DNA from: Pseudomonadota bacterium
Lineage (GTDB): Bacteria > Pseudomonadota > Gammaproteobacteria > Steroidobacterales > Steroidobacteraceae
Direction: 5' to 3'
DNA length: 64,000 nt
Assembly (NCBI GenBank): GCA_018241525.1
Contig: JAFEDR010000013.1
Location: 96,404-160,403, forward strand
The position numbers and the translations under genes are program-made. This document shows, piece after piece, positions 1 to 8,647 of the stretch (the first letter of the stretch is position 1; every line of letters begins with the position of its first letter). Under the pieces are notes generated by a model. The model was not told where the DNA came from. It worked only from the letters and a program-made list of their open reading frames with translations, and made no database searches.

Positions 1-1146
<1,146 letters not shown>

Positions 1147-1397
1147 TGGGATCCTCCTTCCTCGCGTCGCGACCGTCATCGCCGACGTCTTATTTGATGG
1201 ACGAGACCGCCGCTCGCGCGCGGCCCGCGGCGGGTCCGCGGGCGGACACCGGCTCCGGGCCCGGTGTTCGCGACCGGGCGTCGTCATCCCCTGGCGGTCG
1301 GCGCCATCTTAGCGCAAGGGCGCCGCCGCGCCGCAGCACCGGGTGAGAGCGCCCGGGCATGGGACCAGAACGAAACGGAATGACCCGGCGCGTCGCG

Positions 1398-2132
1398 CTA
1401 GTGCGAAGCCGGCGCCGGCGGGCCGTTGTCGCGGGCCGCCGCGATCTCCTCGGGCGTCGCCCGCCGGTACTGGCTGCGCACCTTGAGGCCGTGCAGCCCC
1501 TGGGCGTTGAACTCGACCAGCGTCTCGAGCCGGTCACCCGGGCGCAGGCGGTAGTGCTCGAGCACGCGCAGCCGGCTGCCGTCCTGGCTCAGGATCTGGA
1601 ACTCGTCGTGCTCCCAGCCGGAGCTGACGCGGCGCGAGCCATAGCGGTCGGTGACGCTGTGCTGCTGCAGGTCGCCCGCGTCGAAGTCGCGCCGCCGCTC
1701 CTCGCTGCCGAAGCTGACCCGGCCCGGCTGCTGCGCGAGCTCGAGCACCGTCGGCGGCCGCGCGAAGGCGGCGATGAAATCGCCGGCCCGCACCCGGCCC
1801 CAGGCCGGCACGACATCCTGGGACATCGGCCGCGCCTCGCCCTGGCTGTCGCCGCGCTGGCCGCGACGGCTGCCCGTGCGGTTGCCGCCGGTGGGATCGG
1901 GTGCGCCGCTCGTGGCCGTCGCCGGGCGCGGCGGCGGTTTCGGCTTCGGCGTGATCGCGGCGATCTTGGCCGCCGCGTCGTCACTCGCCGCGGGCTCCAG
2001 CACCCAGTGGCCGGTCAGGTCGACGACCGGCTGCGGCTCGCGCGCGAAGCGCGTGCTGCTGCAGGCGGTGGCGAGCGCGGCCGCGGCGAGCAGCGCCAGC
2101 AGGCGCGCCGCGGCCGGCGGCACGCGCGTCAC
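1398..2132 (-). CDS. Putative lipoprotein of unknown function
   Basis: A 244-residue protein whose GTG start overlaps the stop of the upstream gene (GTGA), which indicates translational coupling; a second in-frame GTG lies 9 nt downstream. The N-terminus is hydrophobic and ends in a lipobox LATAC (Cys about residue 24), so it is probably a lipoprotein. It then reads DLTGHWVLEP, a low-complexity Pro/Gly/Arg linker, and a C-terminal part rich in beta-type residues (SVTDRYGSRRVSSGWEHDEF, LRVLEHYRLRPGDRLETLVEF). I do not recognise the family. It is the last gene of a three-gene minus-strand operon encoding exported proteins, so a cell-envelope role is inferred. Confidence 0.75.
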   Translation of the reverse strand: MTRVPPAAARLLALLAAAALATACSSTRFAREPQPVVDLTGHWVLEPAASDDAAAKIAAITPKPKPPPRPATATSGAPDPTGGNRTGSRRGQRGDSQGEARPMSQDVVPAWGRVRAGDFIAAFARPPTVLELAQQPGRVSFGSEERRRDFDAGDLQQHSVTDRYGSRRVSSGWEHDEFQILSQDGSRLRVLEHYRLRPGDRLETLVEFNAQGLHGLKVRSQYRRATPEEIAAARDNGPPAPASH

Positions 2133-2809
2133 TTGACGCTGTAGCCGCGACCCTCGAGGCAGGCCGTCATCGCCCGCAGGTATTCGCCACGCTTCTGGCG
2201 CGCGTCGGCATCGGCGACGCCGCCGCTGGTGCGCGTCGGGTCGAAGCCCGTCTGGTCGGCGGCCCAGCGATGGCATTCGTAGCGGTCCCGGGCCTGGTCC
2301 TCGGCGCTCTGGCCGTTGCGCGGATACATGAACACGTCGGCGGGTGCCGGCGGGTCGGTGCTGGCCGTCGCGCCGCCCGGCGGCTCGACGACCTCGTACG
2401 ACTGCTGCTCCTCGCGCCACACATAGTATGCGTCATTGGAGTAGTAGTACGGGATCCCGCCGAACCACACCGTCGTGTAGAACGGCGGCAGGAACGGCAC
2501 GAACACGCCGAACGGCGGCGCGACCACGACCCAGCGCGGGCCATAGGGTCGGTACCAGACGCCGCCGTGGTACCAGTAGTTGCCGCCGCCGTAGGCGACC
2601 GAGTACGCGCCGCGCGGCAGCGCGCGCGTCGTGTAGCCGCGCGCCGGATAGTAGTGGTCGTGCTGGTAGCGGGCGTCGAAGTGCCCCTGCGGGCCGCCGC
2701 CCGGGCCGCGCTCGCCGCGCGCGTGATCGTGCTCGGCGGCGAGCGCCGGCAGCGCGAACGCGGCGGCACACAGCGCCGCCGCCAGGACCATCGGGTGTCG
2801 GGTACGCAT
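2129..2809 (-). CDS. Exported DUF6515-type protein with C-terminal ECH..ACLEGRGY module
   Basis: A 226-residue protein with a signal peptide (residues 1-21, ending LPALAA), a His/Tyr/Gly-rich segment and a Tyr/Pro/aromatic central domain (YGGGNYWYHGGVWYRPYG, VVVAPPFGVFVPFLPPFYTT), which matches the DUF6515 family as I know it. The C-terminus carries RDRYECHRWAADQTGFDP and TACLEGRGYSVK, a module also present in the neighbouring gene at 2826-3386. Two Cys, one in each half, could form a disulfide in the periplasm. The start is chosen at ATG 2809, with GAGG 9 nt upstream; ATGs at 2818 and 2824 are alternatives. Function is unknown. Confidence 0.85.
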   Translation of the reverse strand: MRTRHPMVLAAALCAAAFALPALAAEHDHARGERGPGGGPQGHFDARYQHDHYYPARGYTTRALPRGAYSVAYGGGNYWYHGGVWYRPYGPRWVVVAPPFGVFVPFLPPFYTTVWFGGIPYYYSNDAYYVWREEQQSYEVVEPPGGATASTDPPAPADVFMYPRNGQSAEDQARDRYECHRWAADQTGFDPTRTSGGVADADARQKRGEYLRAMTACLEGRGYSVK

Positions 2810-2825
2810 CGTCGTCATCCTCATC

Positions 2826-3386
2826 TCAGCGGACCGAGTAGCCGCGGCCCTCGAGGCACGCGGTGATCGCGCGGCGGTAGGCGCCGGCGCGCTCCTCCTG
2901 GCCCGGCACGCGCGCGCGCTCGACCGCGCGTGCCTCGGCATCGCGCGCCGCCTGGGTCTGGGCCTGCTCCGCCGCGCCGCCCACCGCGGCGCCCGCGATG
3001 CCGCCGACCACGGCGCCGGCACCGGCGTCGCGCGGCCCGGCGATGATCGCGCCGAGCACAGCGCCGGTGATCGCGCCGGCGGCGACGCCGGATCCCGGCG
3101 GCGGCGCCGGCGGGCTGTGCACGACGACCCGCTGGTGCGGCGGCACGCCCGGGATGCTCGGATCGAAGCCGGTCTGCTTCACGGCCCAGTTGTGGCACTC
3201 GTAGCGGTCGCGGTCGAGCTGCTCCGGCGTCTGGCCCTTCGACGGGTAGGCGATCACCTCCGTCACCTGTTCCGGCGGCGCGGGACGCTCCACCACCCGC
3301 GGCATCGGCCGCGGCGGCGGCTCGACGACGCAGCCGCCGAGCGCGAGCGCGGCGAGGCTGAGGGACACGAGAACCAGTGGACGCAT
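2826..3386 (-). CDS. Glycine-zipper lipoprotein with split ECH..ACLEGRGY module
   Basis: A 186-residue protein. It has a lipoprotein signal peptide with lipobox ALGGC (Cys19), a Pro-rich linker, then RDRYECHNWAVKQTGFDP. A glycine-zipper segment follows (GAITGAVLGAIIAG and GAVVGGIAGAAVGG, residues about 105-140), then a charged helix and a C-terminal TACLEGRGYSVR. The ECH and ACLEGRGY halves match the module that is contiguous in the downstream gene, so the glycine zipper appears to be inserted between them. Glycine zippers often mediate membrane association or oligomerisation. GGAGAG lies 5 nt before ATG 3386. It is the first gene of the operon with the two genes downstream. Confidence 0.85.
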   Translation of the reverse strand: MRPLVLVSLSLAALALGGCVVEPPPRPMPRVVERPAPPEQVTEVIAYPSKGQTPEQLDRDRYECHNWAVKQTGFDPSIPGVPPHQRVVVHSPPAPPPGSGVAAGAITGAVLGAIIAGPRDAGAGAVVGGIAGAAVGGAAEQAQTQAARDAEARAVERARVPGQEERAGAYRRAITACLEGRGYSVR

Positions 3387-3628
3387 GACGCTCTCCGAAA
3401 ACGACGGCCACGACCCATAACGTTCGGGCGGCGCCGCCGCTGACGTTGCCGCGACCGCATTGTGCACCGGGCCCGGTGGCGCGACGGGCCCCGAGCGTGA
3501 GATCGGGGCGGGGTCGGCGGAGTTCACGGGGTTTGCCGATCTTGACGTAGCGCCCCGGGTTGGCCGTCCCGGAAGTGCGAACCGCGTCATGGATTCCGTC
3601 GCGTCGCGGGCCTGCGACGCGGCGCGCG

Positions 3629-3656
3629 TTGCGGGGCCACTCGGCCGCGCTAGAGT
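3629..3656 (+). promoter_or_regulatory. Candidate sigma70 promoter of the S8 protease gene
   Basis: TTGCGG (3629-3634), a 16-bp spacer and TAGAGT (3651-3656), ending 30 nt before the protease ATG. It sits in the 300-bp divergent gap 3387-3686, in which I see no gene or other clear signal. The match is moderate and judged by eye. Confidence 0.4.
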
Positions 3657-3686
3657 CCCGGGACCCGCCCCGGCCCCGGATCCTGC

Positions 3687-5951
3687 ATGCCGCGCCGTGC
3701 CCTCCTCGCGATGCTGTTGCTCGCCGCCCTGCGCCTCGCCGCGGCCGCCGAGTGGCAGCCGCCGCTGCCGCACGGCGGCGTCGCCCCGGTCGGCCGGCTG
3801 CTGGTGCGGCTGCGCGTCGTGCCCGCGGCCGCGCCGGCGGCGCTCGCCGAGCTCGGTGCGCGGCGCGGCGTCGCGCTCGCGCACGCCGCGAGCGTCACGC
3901 CGGAACTCGAGGTCGCGCGGCTCTTCCGCGCGGAATCGGGCGAGGCGCTCGCCGCCACGCTCGCGCGCCTGCGCGCCGACCCCGCGGTGCTGTACGTCGA
4001 GCCCGACCGGCGCAAGCACGCGCACGCCACGATCCCGAACGATCCGCTCTATCCCGGCATGCCGGGCACCGTCGGCCAGACCGGCCAGTGGTACCTGCAG
4101 CCGCCGCAGCCGACGCCGCAGGGGCGCACCACGGCCGCGATCGACGCCGAGGACGCCTGGAACCTCACCACCGGCTCGAGCGGCATCGTGATCGCCGACC
4201 TCGACACCGGCGTGCGCTTCGACCACCCGGATCTCGAGGCCGCCGGGCTCGGCGGGCGGCTGCTGCCGGGCTACGACTTCGTCGGCTGCGACGGCGGCGG
4301 CGGCGCGAACTGCCCCGCCGGCTCCGCCTACCGCACCGCGAACGACGGCGACGGCTGGGACGACGACCCGTCGGACCCGGGCGACTGGGTCGCCGCGACC
4401 GACCTGTCGCAGCCGGTATTCGCCGGCTGCACCGAGGAAGGGAGTTCCTGGCACGGCACGCGCACCGCCGGGCTGCTCGGCGCGCTGACCAACAACGCCG
4501 CCGGCATCGCCGGCGTCACCTGGTCGGCGTGGATCCAGCCGGTGCGCGTGCTCGGCAAGTGCGGCGGCTACGACAGCGACATCATCGCCGGGATGCTGTG
4601 GGCGGCCGGCGTCGCGGTCAGCGGCGCGCCGCCGAACCCGACCCCGGCGCGCGTGCTCAACATGAGCCTCGGCAGCGTGAACGCCTGCAGCGCGGGCTAC
4701 CGGGACGCGCTCGCGCAGCTCGGCGCGCGCGGCGTCGTGGTGGTCGCCTCGGCCGGCAACGAGGGCGGGCCGGTCGACGAGCCGGCCAACTGCCCGGGCG
4801 TGATCGGCGTGGTCGGCGTGCGCCACGTCGGCACCAAGGTCGGCTACTCGAGCCTCGGGCCCGAGGCGGCGGTCGCGGCCCCGGCCGGCAACTGCGTGAA
4901 CACGCTCGCGGGCTCGCCGTGCCTGTTCTCGATCGACACCACCATCAACACCGGCAGCACCACGCCCGGCGCGAATGGCTACACCGACCAGCTGCAGCCG
5001 AACGTCGGCACCAGCTTCTCCTCGCCGCTGGTCGCCGGCATCGCCGCGCTGATGCTGAGCGCGAACGGCAACCTGCGCCCCGCCGAGCTCGCGGCGCGCT
5101 TGAAGCTCGCCGCGCGGCCGTTCCCGGCGCTCAACGATGCGACCGGCGCGCCGCTGCCGGCCTGCTACGCACCGGCCGCCGGCGACACCTCGCAGACGAT
5201 CGAGTGCAACTGCACGACGGTCGCCTGCGGCGCCGGTCTCGCGGACGCCGCCGGCGCGGTGCGCAGCGCCTTGCGGCCGATCGCCGCCGTGCAGCTGCCG
5301 GCGACGGTCGCGGCCGGCCAGCCGGTCGCGCTCGATGCCAGCGGCAGCGCCGCCGCCTGCGGTCGCACGATCGTCGGCTACGCCTGGTCGATCAGCGCCG
5401 ACACCGCCGGCGGCGCCGCGCTCACGGGCACGAGCGGCGCGAGCACCGCGCTCGCCGCGGCGCCGGCCAGCGGCACGGTCACCGTCGCGCTGGTCGTGAC
5501 CGACGACCAGGGCGACAGCGACATGGCTGCGATCACCGTGACCGCGGCCGGCGCGAGCAGCGGCGCACCGGCGAGCGCCGGCAGCGCCGCCTGCCCGGTC
5601 GCCATCCCGCCGCCCGCGCCGACCGTCGCGCTCAGCGCCACGCCGGCCTCGGTCAGCGCCGGCGGCAGCGCCTCGCTGAGCTGGAGCTCGCGCAACGCCG
5701 CCGGCTGCACCGCCGGCGGCGCCTGGAGCGGCACGCTGCCGCCGAACGGCTCGCAGAGCGTCTCGCCGGCCGGCAGCGGCACCTCGACCTACACGCTCAC
5801 CTGCAGTGGCGCGGGCGGCAGCGCCGCGGCGAGCGCGACCGTGACGGTGGCCGCGGCCGGCGGCGGCGGCGGTGGTGCGGTCGACCTCGCGAGCCTCGCC
5901 GCCGGCGCGCTCGCGCTGCTCGCCCGCCGCCGGCGGGCGCGCAGCCGCTGA
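3687..5951 (+). CDS. Secreted S8 (subtilisin-like) serine protease with GlyGly-CTERM tail
   Basis: A 754-residue preproprotease. It has a signal peptide (about 1-21) and an I9-like propeptide (about 36-115, ending VLYVEPDRR), then a subtilase domain with the full catalytic triad: Asp173 (DLDTGV), His256 (HGTRTAG) and Ser443 (GTSFSSPLVAG), with the oxyanion Asn358 (SAGNEG). Several Cys pairs suggest disulfides. Residues about 540-725 form PKD/Ig-like beta domains. The C-terminus is a Gly run, a hydrophobic helix and an Arg-rich end (LLARRRRARSR), i.e. a GlyGly-CTERM signal, known to be processed by rhombosortase during type II secretion and surface release. Probably extracellular or surface-located. 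Transcribed alone from a candidate promoter upstream. Confidence 0.95.
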   Translation: MPRRALLAMLLLAALRLAAAAEWQPPLPHGGVAPVGRLLVRLRVVPAAAPAALAELGARRGVALAHAASVTPELEVARLFRAESGEALAATLARLRADPAVLYVEPDRRKHAHATIPNDPLYPGMPGTVGQTGQWYLQPPQPTPQGRTTAAIDAEDAWNLTTGSSGIVIADLDTGVRFDHPDLEAAGLGGRLLPGYDFVGCDGGGGANCPAGSAYRTANDGDGWDDDPSDPGDWVAATDLSQPVFAGCTEEGSSWHGTRTAGLLGALTNNAAGIAGVTWSAWIQPVRVLGKCGGYDSDIIAGMLWAAGVAVSGAPPNPTPARVLNMSLGSVNACSAGYRDALAQLGARGVVVVASAGNEGGPVDEPANCPGVIGVVGVRHVGTKVGYSSLGPEAAVAAPAGNCVNTLAGSPCLFSIDTTINTGSTTPGANGYTDQLQPNVGTSFSSPLVAGIAALMLSANGNLRPAELAARLKLAARPFPALNDATGAPLPACYAPAAGDTSQTIECNCTTVACGAGLADAAGAVRSALRPIAAVQLPATVAAGQPVALDASGSAAACGRTIVGYAWSISADTAGGAALTGTSGASTALAAAPASGTVTVALVVTDDQGDSDMAAITVTAAGASSGAPASAGSAACPVAIPPPAPTVALSATPASVSAGGSASLSWSSRNAAGCTAGGAWSGTLPPNGSQSVSPAGSGTSTYTLTCSGAGGSAAASATVTVAAAGGGGGGAVDLASLAAGALALLARRRRARSR

Positions 5952-6037
5952 GCGCGACCGCTACACTCGCCTCCCCGTCCTGCCGAGGCCTCCGATGTCC
6001 CGCCGACCTGCGCCGCGCGCGCGGCCCGTGCCTGCCC

Positions 6038-7819
6038 GTGGCTGACCCCGGCGCCGACCGCCCGGCGGCACGCTCGCTGCGCCCGCTCGCGGCGCTCGGC
6101 CCGTTCGTGCGCCCGTATCGCGCGCGCACGGCGCTCGCGCTCGCGGCGCTGCTGGTTGCGGCCGCGGCGATGCTGGCGCTGCCGGTCGCGCTGCGCCAGC
6201 TGATCGACCACGGGCTCGCCGCGCAGAGCGCCAGCACGATCAACCGCTACTTCGTCGGCTTCCTGGCGGCGGCGATCGCCTTCGGCGGCTTCGCGGCGCT
6301 GCGCTTCTACCACGTCACCTGGATCGGCGAGCGGGTGGTCGCGGACCTGCGCGAGGCGGTCTACCGGCGCGTGATCCGCATGGACCCGACGTTCTACGAG
6401 GTCACGCGCACCGGCGAGGTGCTGTCGCGGCTCACCACCGACACGACGCTGGTGCAGTCGATCGCCGGCTCGTCGCTGTCGATCGCGCTGCGCTCGACGC
6501 TGAGCCTGCTCGGCGCGCTGGTGATGCTGGCGCTGACGAGCCCGCGGCTGACCGGCGCGCTCGCGGTGCTGCTGCCGCTCGTGATCGTGCCGCTGATCGC
6601 GGTCGGCCGCAGCGTGCGCCGGCTGTCGCGCGCCTCGCAGGACCGGATCGCCGACTCGAGCGGGCTTGCCGGCGAGACGCTGAACGCGGTGCAGACGGTG
6701 CAGGCCTACACGCTCGAGGCGCTGCAGAGCGCGCGCTTCGGCGCCGCGGTCGAGGCCGGCTTCGTGGCCGGCATCCAGCGCACGCGGGTGCGGGCGCTGC
6801 TGACCGCGCTCGGCACGACGCTGGTGTTCGGCGCGATCACGGTCGTGCTCTGGCTCGGCGCGCACGAGGTGCTGGCCGGCCGCATGACCGGCGGCGAGCT
6901 CGGCCAGTTCCTGCTGTACGCGGTCTACGTCGGCGCCTCGGCCGCGGCGCTCAGCGAGACCTTCGGCGAGGTGCAGCGCGGCGCTGGCGCGATGGAGCGC
7001 CTCGCGGAGCTGCTGCACGCGGTGCCGGCGGTCGCGCCGCCACGGGCGCCGGCGTCGCTGCCGCCGGCGCGGCAGCGGCGCATCGCCTTCGAGGGCGTGA
7101 CCTTCCGCTACCCGTCGCGCCCCGAGACTGCGGCGCTCGACGGCGTGACGCTCGCGATCGCGCCCGGCGAGACGGTGGCGCTGGTGGGGCCGTCGGGCGC
7201 CGGCAAGAGCACGGCGTTCCAGCTGCTGCTGCGCTTCTACGACCCGGCGGCCGGGCGGCTGACGATCGACGGCGTCGACATCGCGACGCTGGCGCCCGAG
7301 GCGCTGCGCCACGAGATCGCGCTGGTGCCGCAGGACACCGTGCTGTTCGGCGCGAGCGCGCGCGAGAACATCGGCTACGGCCGGCCGGGCGCGAGCGAGG
7401 CGGAGATCGTCGCGGCCGCCGAGGCCGCGGCGGCGGACGGCTTCCTGCGCGCGCTGCCGCAGGGCTACGACACCTTCCTCGGCGAGCGCGGCCTCCGGCT
7501 CTCGGGCGGACAGCGCCAGCGGATCGCGATCGCGCGCGCGATCCTCAAGGACCCGCCGATCCTGCTGCTCGACGAGGCGACCAGCGCGCTCGACGCCGAG
7601 AGCGAGCGGCTGGTGCAGCAGGCGCTCGAGCACCTGATGCGCGGCCGCACGACGATCATCATCGCCCACCGGCTCGCCACCGTGCTCAAGGCCGACCGGA
7701 TCGTGGTGATCGACCACGGCCGCATCGTCGGCAGCGGCACGCATGCCGAGCTCGCGGCCTCGAACCCGCTGTACGCACGGCTCGCGGCACTGCAGTTCGG
7801 GGGGGCGACGGCCGAGTAG
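6038..7819 (+). CDS. ABC transporter with fused TM and ATPase domains (MsbA/ABCB type)
   Basis: A 593-residue half-transporter. Six TM helices lie in residues about 25-310, with the typical coupling segment RVIRMDPTFYEVTRTGEVLSR broken across cytoplasmic loops. The nucleotide-binding domain carries Walker A GPSGAGKST (about 384), signature LSGGQRQR (about 488), Walker B LLLDEATSALD (about 509) and H-loop IAHRLAT. The family works as homodimers exporting lipids, peptides or drugs. The start is set at GTG 6038, the first in-frame start, without a good ribosome-binding site. An out-of-frame ORF from ATG 5995 (MSRRPAPRARPVPARG) overlaps the start and looks like a plausible N-terminus of this family, so a 1-base indel is possible. 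A TACACT -10-like box is at 5962. Confidence 0.92.
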   Translation: MADPGADRPAARSLRPLAALGPFVRPYRARTALALAALLVAAAAMLALPVALRQLIDHGLAAQSASTINRYFVGFLAAAIAFGGFAALRFYHVTWIGERVVADLREAVYRRVIRMDPTFYEVTRTGEVLSRLTTDTTLVQSIAGSSLSIALRSTLSLLGALVMLALTSPRLTGALAVLLPLVIVPLIAVGRSVRRLSRASQDRIADSSGLAGETLNAVQTVQAYTLEALQSARFGAAVEAGFVAGIQRTRVRALLTALGTTLVFGAITVVLWLGAHEVLAGRMTGGELGQFLLYAVYVGASAAALSETFGEVQRGAGAMERLAELLHAVPAVAPPRAPASLPPARQRRIAFEGVTFRYPSRPETAALDGVTLAIAPGETVALVGPSGAGKSTAFQLLLRFYDPAAGRLTIDGVDIATLAPEALRHEIALVPQDTVLFGASARENIGYGRPGASEAEIVAAAEAAAADGFLRALPQGYDTFLGERGLRLSGGQRQRIAIARAILKDPPILLLDEATSALDAESERLVQQALEHLMRGRTTIIIAHRLATVLKADRIVVIDHGRIVGSGTHAELAASNPLYARLAALQFGGATAE

Positions 7820-7827
7820 GCCGCCGC

Positions 7828-8640
7828 TCAGACGGCGCGGGCGATCACCTCGAGCACCAGCGGCGTGATCATCCGCGTCGCCGGCTGCGCCGCGGCGGCG
7901 GCGACCGCGGCGATGAGCTCGTCGGCCTCCGCCCGCGTCATCACGCCGAGCTCGACGAAGCGCTCCGCACCGGTCTCGACGTAGGCCACGGGCCACGCCC
8001 ACAGCGGGTCGTCCGGCGCGATCGCCTCGGCGAGCAGCCGGGTCGACTCGAGCGCGAAGCCGCCCGCCGCGAGCCAGGCGGGCAGGAAGCGCGCGACGTC
8101 GGCGTCACCGCCGTCGGCGCGCCAGCTCTCGACCACCCGCGCGACGAAGCGCGCGTGCGGCGGGCACGGCGGCAGCACCGCCCAGGCGCCGTAGTCGACG
8201 TACTCGTGGAACACCGCCACGCCGCCCGGCCGCAGCGCCGCGCGGATCCGGCCGACCACCGCGCGCGGCTCGCGCACGAAGCACAGCACCCAGCGGCACC
8301 AGGCGGCGTCCGCGCCCGCGATGCCGAAGGGGCCCGCGGCCAGGTCGAGTTCGCGCGTCTCGAGCTGCGCGAGGCCGCGGGCGCGGGCCGCGGCCTCGAG
8401 CGCGTCGAGGAAGCGGCGCGAGCGCTCGAGCGCGAGCACCCGGCCGGTGCGGCCGACGATCTCGGCGAGGTCGAGCGCCGCGTAGCCCGGTCCCGCGCCG
8501 ACGTCGAGCACCGTCTGGCCGGGGCCGAGGCGCGCCCGCCGCCAGGCCTCGAGCACCCGCGGCCGCCACAGCCGGTGCTGCAGCCCGAGGCGCTCGAGCT
8601 CCGCAGCGTGCGTGCCGAGGACGTAGTCGCGCTCCGCCAT
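7828..8640 (-). CDS. Class I SAM-dependent methyltransferase
   Basis: A 270-residue protein with a Rossmann-type methyltransferase fold. Motif I is LDVGAGPGYAALDLA (residues about 45-59), followed by acidic motif II (VLALERS) and post-I/motif IV-like segments (ADAAWCRWVLCFV, LRPGGVAVFHEYVDYGAW). The C-terminal half is typical of enzymes methylating small molecules, but the substrate cannot be read. It begins 7 nt after the stop of the TonB receptor gene on the same strand, so it is probably co-transcribed. It converges on the ABC transporter gene with an 8-bp gap. Confidence 0.9.
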   Translation of the reverse strand: MAERDYVLGTHAAELERLGLQHRLWRPRVLEAWRRARLGPGQTVLDVGAGPGYAALDLAEIVGRTGRVLALERSRRFLDALEAAARARGLAQLETRELDLAAGPFGIAGADAAWCRWVLCFVREPRAVVGRIRAALRPGGVAVFHEYVDYGAWAVLPPCPPHARFVARVVESWRADGGDADVARFLPAWLAAGGFALESTRLLAEAIAPDDPLWAWPVAYVETGAERFVELGVMTRAEADELIAAVAAAAAQPATRMITPLVLEVIARAV

Positions 8641-8647
8641 CGCCCGC

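Noticed and set aside
1246..1267. Inverted repeat as a terminator of a gene upstream
   Set aside because: It is in the leader of the TonB gene and no gene ends beside it; possibly only chance in GC-rich DNA.
3560..7819. One 1419-codon reading frame spanning the protease and the ABC transporter
   Set aside because: The first 800 codons are an Arg/Ala-rich shadow of the S8 protease frame; only the last 593 codons are real (ABC transporter).
5789..8002. 737-codon minus ORF opposite the ABC transporter
   Set aside because: Arg/Ala/Gln-rich antisense of a clear ABC transporter; no domain recognised.
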